From JANPJV01 sp031425695 (GTDB taxonomy: Bacteria > Pseudomonadota > Gammaproteobacteria > Xanthomonadales > SZUA-5), in NCBI GenBank assembly GCA_031425695.1, contig JANPJV010000116.1:62001-126000 (forward strand): 64,000 bases of DNA, read 5' to 3'. A program made the position numbers and the translations under genes. The notes below the pieces were generated by a model. That model was not told the DNA's origin, did not search any database, and saw only the letters and a list, made by a program, of their open reading frames with translations. Shown piece after piece: positions 34,940 to 44,032 of the stretch; the first letter of the stretch is position 1, and each line of letters begins with the position of its first letter.

Positions 34940-37516
34940 TTAGAACTTCCAGCCCACACGACCGTAGTAGAAGCCGCCGTTGAACCCATATGGCGCGTGC
35001 ACCGGGTACTGTGCGCCGGCCACCGCGGCGCCCCAGGGATTGTCGTCCGGCTCCTTGTCGAACAGGTTCTGGGCACCGACAGTGAGGTAGAGACCCGATT
35101 CGAAGTTGACGCCGGCCTCCACGTCGACCGTGACTGCGCTGTCGCCAAAGATCGGCAGGCCACCGTCCTCAGCGCGCACGACGTCGCTGTCAAGGTGATC
35201 CTCGTAGAACGAGCCGTAATAGTTCACGCGCGCCAGAAAGTGCCAGATGCCGCGCTTATGGTTCATCGAGAAGTAGCCCTTGGTCTTGGGCAGCGACTCT
35301 TCCAGCTTCTTGATGCGGGCTTCGGAAATGATGCCGGGGGTGAAGTCGTCGACCTCGGTGTCATTGAAGTTGAACGCGACGGCATAGGTCGTCTCGCCGC
35401 CGAAGTGATCGGTATCGAGGCTGGCGACGAGGTCGAGGCCGGTGGTGGTGGTGTCGAAGTCATTGACGAAGAAGCCCACGCGGCTGAGCGATGCCGCCTG
35501 TGGATTGCCGGCCGCCACCAGTGCGGCGCGGTCCGCCGCGGTCAAAGTGAAATCGGCGCTGCGTGCAATCCGGTCCTCGACTTCGATGTGGTACCAGTCA
35601 GCGGTGAACAGCCAGTTGTCACCGGACCAGACCAAGCCGAGCGAGGCGTTGTTCGATTCCTCTGGCGTCAACGCTTCCGCGCCATAGAAAGCCGAAATCG
35701 GATTGGTTGGCGGCAGCGTGGCGGTGTCGCGAAGCTCACCGTCAATGAAGGCGGTGGTCACCTGGCTGACATTCGACTGACCCGGAGTGGGCGCCCGGAA
35801 GCCGGTGCTGACCGCGCCGCGCACGGCGAAGCTCTCGCTGAAATCGTAGCGGCCGGTGAGCTTCCAGTTGGTGGTGCTGCCAAAGTCGTCGTAGTCCTCG
35901 AAGCGCACCGCACCGGCGATCAGGAACTGGTCCGTCACCTGCGACTCCAGATCGAGGTAGATCGCCCAGTTGTCGCGTTCATGCTCGCCGGCGGTCACCG
36001 AGTTGAAGCCTGGGAAGCCATTGGAGCCAATACTGAAACCCTGGCTGGTCAGCGGTCCGATTGCCGTCGACGCGGTATCGCCCGCGCTGATCTCGAACCG
36101 CTCGCGACGGAACTCGGCGCCCGCCGCAAGATGGAAGCGCTCGAAGGTCTTGCTGATGTCGAAATTGACGTTCGTTTCGCTCTGTTCATTGCCACCCGGC
36201 CGGAACAGGAAGCCGGCTGGCTGATTCGGTCCGAGCGACGCATTGACCGTGTTGTACATGAAGAAGTCGATGTCGTTGCGGCCGAACGAAGCGCTGAGAT
36301 CCCAGTTCCAGTCGCCTGACCAGTTGCCTTTGATCCCGCCCGTCAGCGCCGCATCCGACATCTTGCCGCCGAAGCGCGGGGTGAAGCCGCCGGTGAACAC
36401 TTCAAGGAAGGAGAAACAATCGCCCGGGAGCGCTGCGACCTGAGCGGCAACGGTTGCGTAGGGAATCAGGTTGCCGGCGGCGTTGCGCAGCGCGATGGTC
36501 GGACAGGCTCGGTTGGTGGGCGAACCCACCAGCAGCGTCTGCCCGCCGTCGTTGGTGTAAACGCCACCGCGGCCGACCGGGTTGCGGTAGTAGAAGCCGC
36601 CGTCGGTCTCGCGCTCGGTGACGTTGCCGAACATGTAGGCCTCGACGTTATCGCCGGTGATGCCCATGTTGAGGACGAACTTGGTGTCGTCCTTGATCTC
36701 GGGCGAACCCCAGATCTGCGCCGGGTTCGGGACGTTGGGGTAGCCCGCGGCCGCGGCTTCGGCGGCATCGTCGCGCTGGACGCTGCGCGATGTGGGGTCT
36801 GCCTGGCGGTACTCGGCTGTGAACGTGGCGAAGCCGTTGCCGCCAAGCGGCAAACCGATCTGCGCCCCGTACTGGTGAGTAAAGCCGTCGCCTTCGAAGT
36901 GCTCGCCCGCGAAGGCTTCCACCTGGCCGCCTTCACCCAGCCGCTTGAGGCCGAAATTGATTACGCCGGCAATGGCGTCGGAACCGTATTGCGCTGCTGC
37001 GCCGTCGCGCAGGACTTCCACCTGCTCGAGCGCCATGGACGGGAACACCGACAAGTCGACACCCTGCGAACCGTCGGAAAGACCATGGCCAAGGAAGGTG
37101 ATGACCGCCGAGCGATGCCGGCGCTTGCCGTTGACCAGGATCAGCGTGTTGTCCGGCGGCAGGCCGCGAAGGTTTGCCGGGCGCACCAGCGTGGCAGCAT
37201 CGTCGATGGGAATCGTGCTGACATTGAAGGATGGAATCAGGACGCGCAGCTGGTCGAGCACGTCGGTGGCGCCCTGGTTGCGCAGCTCCTCGGCATCGAT
37301 GATGTCGATTGGGACCGCCGAGTCGGTTGCGGTTCTCGCCTTGCTGCGGGTTCCCAGTACCGAGACAGTATCGAGGGTGGTTGCCTCTGCTTCCGGCTGG
37401 GCGGGGGTCTGCGCGAGCGCGGTGGCGCCCATGGCCAGGATCGTGACGCCGCCCAGGGCCCATTTGACCCCGGTCGCCAACGGACTAAATGCGAATTTGC
37501 GATTCAACCGCTTCAT
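34940..37516 (-). CDS. TonB-dependent outer-membrane receptor
   Basis: An 858-residue TonB-dependent receptor. GGGGAG precedes ATG 37516. A signal peptide (VTILAMGATALAQ) is followed by a TonB-box-like stretch (TTLDTVSVLGTRSK), the plug domain (VPIDIIDAEELRNQGATDVL ... NTLILVNGKRRHRS ... IPIDDAATLVRP) and a 22-strand-type barrel ending in YYGRVGWKF with the C-terminal Phe needed for outer-membrane assembly. The substrate is unknown; the plug resembles receptors for non-siderophore ligands such as sugars or peptides in Xanthomonadales. It could supply breakdown products made by the secreted enzymes encoded just across the REP region, but that is inference. Confidence 0.93.
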   Translation of the reverse strand: MKRLNRKFAFSPLATGVKWALGGVTILAMGATALAQTPAQPEAEATTLDTVSVLGTRSKARTATDSAVPIDIIDAEELRNQGATDVLDQLRVLIPSFNVSTIPIDDAATLVRPANLRGLPPDNTLILVNGKRRHRSAVITFLGHGLSDGSQGVDLSVFPSMALEQVEVLRDGAAAQYGSDAIAGVINFGLKRLGEGGQVEAFAGEHFEGDGFTHQYGAQIGLPLGGNGFATFTAEYRQADPTSRSVQRDDAAEAAAAGYPNVPNPAQIWGSPEIKDDTKFVLNMGITGDNVEAYMFGNVTERETDGGFYYRNPVGRGGVYTNDGGQTLLVGSPTNRACPTIALRNAAGNLIPYATVAAQVAALPGDCFSFLEVFTGGFTPRFGGKMSDAALTGGIKGNWSGDWNWDLSASFGRNDIDFFMYNTVNASLGPNQPAGFLFRPGGNEQSETNVNFDISKTFERFHLAAGAEFRRERFEISAGDTASTAIGPLTSQGFSIGSNGFPGFNSVTAGEHERDNWAIYLDLESQVTDQFLIAGAVRFEDYDDFGSTTNWKLTGRYDFSESFAVRGAVSTGFRAPTPGQSNVSQVTTAFIDGELRDTATLPPTNPISAFYGAEALTPEESNNASLGLVWSGDNWLFTADWYHIEVEDRIARSADFTLTAADRAALVAAGNPQAASLSRVGFFVNDFDTTTTGLDLVASLDTDHFGGETTYAVAFNFNDTEVDDFTPGIISEARIKKLEESLPKTKGYFSMNHKRGIWHFLARVNYYGSFYEDHLDSDVVRAEDGGLPIFGDSAVTVDVEAGVNFESGLYLTVGAQNLFDKEPDDNPWGAAVAGAQYPVHAPYGFNGGFYYGRVGWKF

Positions 37517-37880
37517 GCGATGCGCTCCCCAAGACAGATGAGTTGGTCCGCGAACGGTTTTTTTACCGTCCACAGCGGTTGGCCTTCACGTAGCCTTACC
37601 GAACGTGAATCCTTGCAAACTAAAGACTCGTTAGCAATAACTTAACGCTGCCTTCAGGCAAGCGTACGCTCGTAACAGTTTCGTGCAGCGCGCACACGTT
37701 TGCGGTGCGCGAACGACAGCGTCCGCGCGTTGCGCAGACTCAACAAAGGCCAAGCGCTCGCTCGTGGTGGGTCTGCGCTGCGCCCGGACGCTTTCGTGGG
37801 TGGGCAGAAAGGCCGCCTTCCCGGCGACGCCTCAAACCGGCAGTCTCCGCCGTTCGCTCCCCAGCGCGAGATTTGCCAGC
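37517..37880. other. Gene-free divergent promoter region
   Basis: About 360 bases between the TonB receptor and the GNAT gene. A small dyad ACGGT-TTTTTT-ACCGT lies at about 37554-37569 in the receptor leader. Frames reading into the GNAT gene from 37683 are open but arginine-rich and look non-coding. Confidence 0.35.
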
Positions 37881-38444
37881 ATGACGATCGAATTCACCAC
37901 CGTCTCCGAGCCGCGCCAGGTCGACCTCATCCTCGCGTTGCAGGCCGAGAATCACCGCGACCATGTGGATGCCGCCACGGCCGCGAGCGATGGTTTCACC
38001 AGCGTGCGGCACGAGCCGGCGGTGTTGCAGGCCATGAACCGTGCCTACCCGTCGGCCATCGCCCTCGCCGGCGGCGAACTGGCCGGCTATTGCCTGATGA
38101 TGGCGCGGGAGTTCCGCGACCGGGTGCCCGTGCTCCAGCCCATGTTCGACCTGCTGGATCGCCTGGAGTGGCGCGGCGAGCCCCTGGCCTCAAACCCACG
38201 CTGGTTCGTGATGGGCCAGGTCTGCGTGGCCCGGGGTTTTCGCGGCATGGCAGTCTTCGATGGGATTTACCATGAGCTGCGCCGGGTCTATTCCCCGCAG
38301 TTCGATTTCGTCGTGACCGAAATCTCCCAACGCAACCCGCGCTCCCTGAACGCGCACAAACGCGTTGGCTTCAAGCCCCTGCACGTCTATCCCGACCCAG
38401 CCACCGCGGAAATGTGGGAAGTGGTGGTCTGGGACTGGCGCTGA
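37881..38444 (+). CDS. GNAT-family N-acetyltransferase
   Basis: A 187-residue GNAT-fold acyltransferase. The acetyl-CoA loop region is MGQVCVARGFRGMAVFDGIYH (seen as MGQVCVARGFRG plus the following helix), with the substrate-side strand AIALAGGELAGYCLMMA and the C-terminal helix NPRSLNAHKRVGF. The ATG at 37881 is chosen because the conserved fold begins there. The acceptor substrate is not predictable. It precedes the phosphotransacetylase-acetate kinase pair by 92 bases on the same strand and may be co-transcribed with it. Confidence 0.88.
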   Translation: MTIEFTTVSEPRQVDLILALQAENHRDHVDAATAASDGFTSVRHEPAVLQAMNRAYPSAIALAGGELAGYCLMMAREFRDRVPVLQPMFDLLDRLEWRGEPLASNPRWFVMGQVCVARGFRGMAVFDGIYHELRRVYSPQFDFVVTEISQRNPRSLNAHKRVGFKPLHVYPDPATAEMWEVVVWDWR

Positions 38445-38536
38445 CGCAATTTTGAAAGGCCTCGCACAGTGCAGTTGCCTTGCACGTGACACCGGGCGCA
38501 GCCATCCTCGACGGAATATTCCTGCGAGCCGACGCC

Positions 38537-39502
38537 ATGGCCCACGCCAAGAACGCCAAGTATCTCAAGCTCATCGAATTTTGCGCGGCACTCCCGGACG
38601 AGCCCTGTGCGGTCGTCCATCCGTGTGACGGGCCGTCGCTGAGTGGCGCGGTGCGTGCCGGGGAAGCGGGACTGATCCGTCCAATCCTGGTCGGGCCGCG
38701 CATCCGCATCGAGCGCATCGCTGCCGAAAACGGCTTGCGTATTGCGGGCCTGGAGCTGATCGACACGCCGCATAGCCATGCATCGGCTGAACAGGCAGCG
38801 CTGCTGGTGCGCGAAGGACGTGCGCGCATGCTCATGAAGGGCAGTCTGCAGACCCATGAGCTGCTCGCAGTGGTGGTCGCGCGCGAATCCGGCCTGCGTA
38901 CCGATCGGCGCATCAGCCATTGTTTCGTGATGGACGTGCCGGCGATCGATCGCGTCGTGATCATCGCCGACGCCGCGGTCAATATTTTTCCGACGCTCGA
39001 CGAGAAGCTCGATATCGTGCAGAACTCAATCGACCTGGCGCATGCGCTCGGCATTCCCGAGCCGCGCGTGGCGATTCTCTCGGCGACCGAGAAGGTCAAC
39101 TCGAAAATCCAGTCGACGCTGGACGCCGCAGCGCTGTGCAAGATGGCGGATCGCGGCCAGATCACCGGGGGGCTGCTCGACGGGCCACTGGCGCTCGACA
39201 ATGCGGTCGATCTCGACGCGGCGAAGATCAAGAAAATCGATTCCCCCGTGGCCGGCCGCGCCGACATCCTGATCGCGCCGGACATGGAAGCCGGCAACAT
39301 GCTCGCCAAGAGCTTGAGCTTCATGGCCGATGCCGATGCGGCCGGCATCGTTCTCGGTGCGCGTGTTCCCATCATCCTGACCAGCCGCGCGGATTCTTTG
39401 GAAACGCGTCTTGCCTCCGCGGCGATCGCGGTGCTGGTCGCACGCGACCGTGATCGGCGCGCGGAGCAGGCGCTGCTGAGCTACCAGTCCGGCCAAGGCT
39501 GA
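38537..39502 (+). CDS. Phosphate acetyl/butyryltransferase
   Basis: A ~321-residue phosphotransacylase of the PTA/PTB family, transferring acetyl (or butyryl) between CoA and phosphate. Visible family segments are ARMLMKGSLQTHELL, RRISHCFVMDVP, KVNSKIQSTLDAAALCKM, GGLLDGPLALDNAV and GRADILIAPDMEAGNMLAK, the last being the signature near the C-terminus. The short single-domain form is usual in Xanthomonadales. ATG 38537 is preferred over a TTG at 38480; the ribosome site is weak either way. Acetate kinase starts four bases after its stop, so the two make one acetyl-phosphate pathway. Confidence 0.9.
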   Translation: MAHAKNAKYLKLIEFCAALPDEPCAVVHPCDGPSLSGAVRAGEAGLIRPILVGPRIRIERIAAENGLRIAGLELIDTPHSHASAEQAALLVREGRARMLMKGSLQTHELLAVVVARESGLRTDRRISHCFVMDVPAIDRVVIIADAAVNIFPTLDEKLDIVQNSIDLAHALGIPEPRVAILSATEKVNSKIQSTLDAAALCKMADRGQITGGLLDGPLALDNAVDLDAAKIKKIDSPVAGRADILIAPDMEAGNMLAKSLSFMADADAAGIVLGARVPIILTSRADSLETRLASAAIAVLVARDRDRRAEQALLSYQSGQG

Positions 39503-39506
39503 ATCG

Positions 39507-40697
39507 ATGGTCCGCGCCATCCTGACCTTGAATGCAGGTTCGTCGAGCCTGAAGTTCGCCCTGCATGTGCACCAGGTCGATGGCAGCCTGGCAATGCAAC
39601 TCGACGGCCAGACTGCCGATCTCTACGGAAGCCCGCGCTTCGAAGCGCGCGACGCGAGCGGCCAGGCCGCGCCCGCACACGATGTCAGCGGTTCCGACCC
39701 CTTGGAATGGCTCCTCGACTGGCTGCGCGAGAATGGCCACGCCTTCGATGCGGTCGGTCACCGGGTGGTCCATGGCGGCATGCACTACGCCGAGGCGGTA
39801 CGCGTCGATGCCGCGGTCCTGGCAGCGCTCGAGTCCCTGGTCGCGCTCGCGCCCCTGCACCAGCCGCACAATCTCGCGCCAATCCGGCGCATCGCGGCGC
39901 TCCACCCGGCTCTGCCGCAGGTCGCCTGCTTCGATACCGCGTTTCACCGCAGCAACAGCGAAATGGTGCAGCGCTATGCACTGCCGGATGAGCTGCACCA
40001 GCGCGGCATCCGTCGCTACGGTTTTCATGGCCTGTCGTATGCGCACATTGCCGCCGTGCTCGGCCGGTACGATTCACGCGCAGCAGCTGGAAAATGCATC
40101 GTGCTGCACCTGGGCAATGGTGCGAGCCTGTGCGCACTCGATGGCGGCGTCAGCATTGCCAGCAGCATGGGCTTCAGCGCGCTCGACGGCGTGCCGATGT
40201 CTACCCGTTGCGGCGCGCTCGATCCCGGCGCGCTCCTGCACCTCATGACCGCGCATGGCATGGATGCCGCAGCACTGGAAAGACTGCTCTACCGTGAATC
40301 TGGTTTGCTCGGAATCTCAGGCGTGTCCGGCGACATGCGCGTCCTCGGCGCCTCGAGTGAGCCCCGCGCAGCATTCGCCATCGACGTTTTCGTCTACCGC
40401 ATCGTGCGTGAGATCGGCTCGCTGGTTGCCGCCCTCGGCGGCCTCGACGCCCTCGTGTTCACTGCCGGTATCGGCGAGAACGCCCCGGATATCCGCGCTC
40501 GCGTCGTACAGGGGCTGACTTGGCTGGACGCGCGCCTTGACCCGGCCGCCAACGCCCGCCACGGACCCCTTATCACCGACGTCGAGAGCAGCATCGCCGC
40601 CTGGGTGATTCCGACTGACGAGGAAGGGGTCATCGCGCGCCAGAGCTTTGCGGTACTCGACGCTGGAGAAGCCGCAATCAATCGACGGGAATACTGA
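39507..40697 (+). CDS. ackA: Acetate kinase
   Basis: A 396-residue acetate kinase converting acetyl phosphate plus ADP to acetate plus ATP (reversible). The ASKHA-fold signatures are present: ILTLNAGSSSLKFAL at the N-terminus, GHRVVHGGMHY, the catalytic-Asp segment CFDTAFH, YGFHGLSYAHI, VLHLGNGASLCAL, MSTRCGALDPGAL and FTAGIGENAPDIR. Length is normal. It forms an operon with the phosphotransacylase upstream (four-base gap). Together they allow overflow acetate production, acetate uptake at high concentration, or setting of the acetyl-phosphate pool. Confidence 0.96.
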   Translation: MVRAILTLNAGSSSLKFALHVHQVDGSLAMQLDGQTADLYGSPRFEARDASGQAAPAHDVSGSDPLEWLLDWLRENGHAFDAVGHRVVHGGMHYAEAVRVDAAVLAALESLVALAPLHQPHNLAPIRRIAALHPALPQVACFDTAFHRSNSEMVQRYALPDELHQRGIRRYGFHGLSYAHIAAVLGRYDSRAAAGKCIVLHLGNGASLCALDGGVSIASSMGFSALDGVPMSTRCGALDPGALLHLMTAHGMDAAALERLLYRESGLLGISGVSGDMRVLGASSEPRAAFAIDVFVYRIVREIGSLVAALGGLDALVFTAGIGENAPDIRARVVQGLTWLDARLDPAANARHGPLITDVESSIAAWVIPTDEEGVIARQSFAVLDAGEAAINRREY

Positions 40698-40841
40698 CCT
40701 GCGGTCGCTGCGTAGTGGAAGCCCAGTCAGTACTGGAAAGAGCGCAGCGCAACACTGAAGCCGCGGCAACGCCGTCTCGGACACGACACATCAACAATGC
40801 AATGATCCGGGCGTTGATGGCGATCAACGATACGGGAAACC

Positions 40842-40967
40842 ATGACCGACAGTCAGTGCTACACCGTCACGCTCGATGACGTGGCGCATCGGTCATGTCG
40901 GTCAACGGTATCGCGGAGCGCGCCGTTCGCCGCTCCACACCTGCTCATGCTTGAACCCGGCGCATGA
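40842..40967 (+). CDS. Possible 41-codon leader ORF coupled to the histidine kinase
   Basis: An ATG at 40842 opens a 41-residue frame beginning MTDSQCYTVTLDDVAHR. Its TGA stop overlaps the ATG of the kinase gene as ATGA (40964-40967). The kinase has no ribosome site of its own, so coupled translation from this leader is possible. The leader's own site (GGGA) is weak. Frame choice rests on position, not homology. The rest of the gap from 40698 shows nothing else. Confidence 0.3.
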   Translation: MTDSQCYTVTLDDVAHRSCRSTVSRSAPFAAPHLLMLEPGA

Positions 40968-43795
40968 AACGGGTGTTGCCAGTGCAAACTGCGGCCGGCG
41001 TGGCGCTGATGGCCTTGGCGACGGTGGTTTTGCTTGGCTGGGTCCTGCAGCAGCCCGCCATGGTCCGCTTGCACCCTCAGTTTGTGGCGATGGTCTCCAG
41101 CACCGCGCTGTGCTTCCTGCTGCTGGGGTTTGCATTCGTCACGTCAGCAGGGCGACCTGGCCGTCATCTCGCGGTTCGCACCGGTGCAGGACTGGCGGTG
41201 ATCGCGATCAGTCTGCCGCCGCTGCTCGCCACGCTGGTCGATATCGACCTGGTCCTGGATTTCCGCGACTTCCACGCCTGGGTGGGGGACAGCAACCCCC
41301 GGCCGGGCCGGATGGCGCCCAACACTGCGATCGGATTCATTCTTGCCGGATTGGTCCTGGTGCTCGCACCCAGGGTATCGAGCAAGCTCAGCGCCACCGT
41401 AGTGCAGGTGGCCACCATGCTGGTGTTGCTGCTCGGCCTGACCGGGCTGGTCGGCTACGCACTGCAACTCGACTTATTGTATCCGTCGTTCAAGGCATCG
41501 CGGATGGCGGTGCATACGGCGCTCGGCATGATCGTCACCGGCTTGGCGCTATGGCATGGCTGGCACGGTCGCGACTGGTACCAGGGTCGCCACTACTTTC
41601 ACGACGTCGAAAAAATCGCATTCGTCGGAACCGCCCTGCTGGTCATGGTCGGGGCGACCGCCGGGGTCGCGGGCTTGGCGGCCCAGCAGACCACGCTGGA
41701 GCGCAATTTCGCCGACAGCCTGCGCATGGATCTGCACAGCCGAGTCGCGTCGCTCAATTCGGAGCTGAATTCCAGGATTGCACAAGCCCGCAACACCGCC
41801 GCCCTGCTGCAGCTTCTCGGACTGCCCCGCGCGCCGGAGGCAAACGTCGGCCCGACAGCCGCTACCGCGCTGCAGCGCGCTGCAGCGCGCCTGCTTTCTG
41901 CAGATACCTCGGCCATCAGCGTACTCGACGCGGCGGGGCTCGAAATTCTGCGTGCTGGCCAGTTCGCCGAGCAGCCACCGATTGCAGCAGCCCTCGCCCT
42001 GGAGGTGCCAGCGACCTTGTTGTGGGCGGACGGCTTCCTTCTGCGCATCGTTGTCCCGATGCTCGACAGTGGGCGGCAGGTCGGCACGCTGACCCTGGAA
42101 AGCAAGTTGCCGCTGGGCGAACAGCTGTTAAGCGCGGAGGGACTCGGCGAAACGGGTGAAGTGGGCTTGTGCATCCCGGTCAATGAGCAGCAGGTGCGAT
42201 GTTTCCCGCAGTTTCGAAATCCACGCGTCTACCAAGCCAACCGGCGCAGCAAAAACGGCAAGTACACGCCTATCGGCCTGGCGCTTCAGGGTCGATCGGG
42301 TGCCTTCAATGGGCTCGACTATCGCGGGAACAACGTTCTTGCCGCCTATCAGTCCCTGGCCGCGACGGGGCTGGGTTTCGTGGTCAAGAAAGACACGCAG
42401 GAGCTGTTTCGCCCGATCCGCACGAGCTTGCAGTGGACGGTGCCGCTGCTGCTGCTCACGATCGGTGTCGGGACCGTGCTGCTGCGCTTGCAGGTCAAGC
42501 CGCTGGCCGCCCGGCTGATGCAATTCGAGCGCACCGTCATCGACAGCGAAACTGAAATCCGCACGGTAGTTGAAAGTGTGGGCGACGGGATCATCACGCT
42601 CGATGAGTTTAGTCGGATCCGATCGATTAACGGCGCGGCTACGCGAATTTTCGGCTATGCCCCCGACGAGCTCATTGGCACACGCATCGAGGCGCTGATG
42701 CCAGCGGAACGGCGCAGCGCCCATGCGCATGGCATGCAGCGCTACCTCAGCGGAGGCGCGCCAGCGGTGATCGGCCAGCAAAACATGGAGCTTCCAGGGC
42801 TGCGCAAGGAAGGCAGCATCTTCCCACTCGAACTGACGGTCAACGAGATGCAAGCCGGCGGGCGGCGACTGTTCGTCGGCATCGTGCGTGACATTACCGA
42901 GCGCAAGGCGGTCGAGATTGCACTGCAGCAGCGCAACGCCGAACTGGAGGCGTTGAACGCCAAGCTGGTGAATACACAGAACCAATTGGTGCAGTCAGAG
43001 AAAATGTCTTCAATCGGCCAGCTCGCTGCCGGCGTGGCGCACGAGATCAACAACCCGGTGGGCTACGTGTTCTCCAATTTTGGCAGCCTGGAGCGCTATG
43101 TCGCCAAGCTGGTCACCGTCCTTCAGGCGTATGCCGAACTGGAGCACGAACTGCCGCCCGACAACGCCACGCTGCGCGCGGTGTGGCAGCTTAAGGACTC
43201 GATTGAACTGGACTTCCTGATCAAAGACATGTCCAGCCTGGTCAGCGAATCGCGCGAGGGGCTGGAACGCGTGCGCAAGATCGTTCAGGACCTCAAGGAC
43301 TTCTCACACATCGAAGCGCCGGAATGGCAGCTGGCCGATCTGCATCTGGGGCTGGAGAGCACGCTGAACATCGTCGCGCACGAGCTCAAGTACAAAGCCG
43401 AGGTGATCCGCGATTACGGCGAGCTGCCGCTGGTCCGCTGCCTGCCATTTCAGATCAACCAGGTGTTCCTGAACCTGCTGGTCAATGCCAGCCAAGCGAT
43501 TCAAGCGCATGGAAGAATCACCGTGCGGACGCGCCGGGCCGACGACGAGGTCGTGATCCAGATTGCCGACGACGGCAGCGGCATTGCCGCCGCTAACTTG
43601 GCGCGGATCTTCGAACCGTTCTTTACGACCAAGCCGATCGGTGTCGGTACCGGATTGGGGCTATCGGTGTCTTGGGGGATAGTCCAGACCCACGGCGGGC
43701 GCATTGAGGTCCAGAGTACGCCTGGAGCCGGCACCGAGTTCACGGTTCGCCTGCCCATCCAGCCGCCCAGCGATAACCTGGGGGAGTCGGCCTGA
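40964..43795 (+). CDS. Membrane sensor histidine kinase with PAS domain
   Basis: A 943-residue sensor kinase. Six to seven membrane helices fill the first ~230 residues (MALATVVLLGWVLQQP onward), followed by a periplasmic CACHE-like sensor (~230-490), a further helix (VPLLLLTIGVGTVLL), a PAS domain from ~524 (VVESVGDGIITLDEFSRIRS ... DITERKAVE), a coiled-coil linker, the HisKA with the phospho-acceptor in GVAHEINNPVGYVF (~693), and an HATPase with NLLVNASQAIQ, DDGSGI and GTGLGLSVSWGI. This is the NtrB/DctB-like kinase class. No regulator gene adjoins it. The periplasmic part suggests it senses an external small molecule. Confidence 0.9.
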   Translation: MKRVLPVQTAAGVALMALATVVLLGWVLQQPAMVRLHPQFVAMVSSTALCFLLLGFAFVTSAGRPGRHLAVRTGAGLAVIAISLPPLLATLVDIDLVLDFRDFHAWVGDSNPRPGRMAPNTAIGFILAGLVLVLAPRVSSKLSATVVQVATMLVLLLGLTGLVGYALQLDLLYPSFKASRMAVHTALGMIVTGLALWHGWHGRDWYQGRHYFHDVEKIAFVGTALLVMVGATAGVAGLAAQQTTLERNFADSLRMDLHSRVASLNSELNSRIAQARNTAALLQLLGLPRAPEANVGPTAATALQRAAARLLSADTSAISVLDAAGLEILRAGQFAEQPPIAAALALEVPATLLWADGFLLRIVVPMLDSGRQVGTLTLESKLPLGEQLLSAEGLGETGEVGLCIPVNEQQVRCFPQFRNPRVYQANRRSKNGKYTPIGLALQGRSGAFNGLDYRGNNVLAAYQSLAATGLGFVVKKDTQELFRPIRTSLQWTVPLLLLTIGVGTVLLRLQVKPLAARLMQFERTVIDSETEIRTVVESVGDGIITLDEFSRIRSINGAATRIFGYAPDELIGTRIEALMPAERRSAHAHGMQRYLSGGAPAVIGQQNMELPGLRKEGSIFPLELTVNEMQAGGRRLFVGIVRDITERKAVEIALQQRNAELEALNAKLVNTQNQLVQSEKMSSIGQLAAGVAHEINNPVGYVFSNFGSLERYVAKLVTVLQAYAELEHELPPDNATLRAVWQLKDSIELDFLIKDMSSLVSESREGLERVRKIVQDLKDFSHIEAPEWQLADLHLGLESTLNIVAHELKYKAEVIRDYGELPLVRCLPFQINQVFLNLLVNASQAIQAHGRITVRTRRADDEVVIQIADDGSGIAAANLARIFEPFFTTKPIGVGTGLGLSVSWGIVQTHGGRIEVQSTPGAGTEFTVRLPIQPPSDNLGESA

Positions 43796-44032
43796 GGAGC
43801 AGCCGCTTGACCTGAGCACGGCAATACCGGTCCCTTGCTGCCGGATGCTGCGAGCCAGGCCATGCAGCAGCGGGAACGGCGTGTGCCCAACTTCAAACGC
43901 TGTCATTCGCCCTCAATCGCCTCTGATCAGTCTTGGTCTGTGTGGACGGTTGTTGCTCAGGATTGGTTTTGTCTGTGGTTGTTTGAGTTCCACTACCGCC
44001 CGACGCCGAAGTGATCGTGCGAGCATTGCCCG

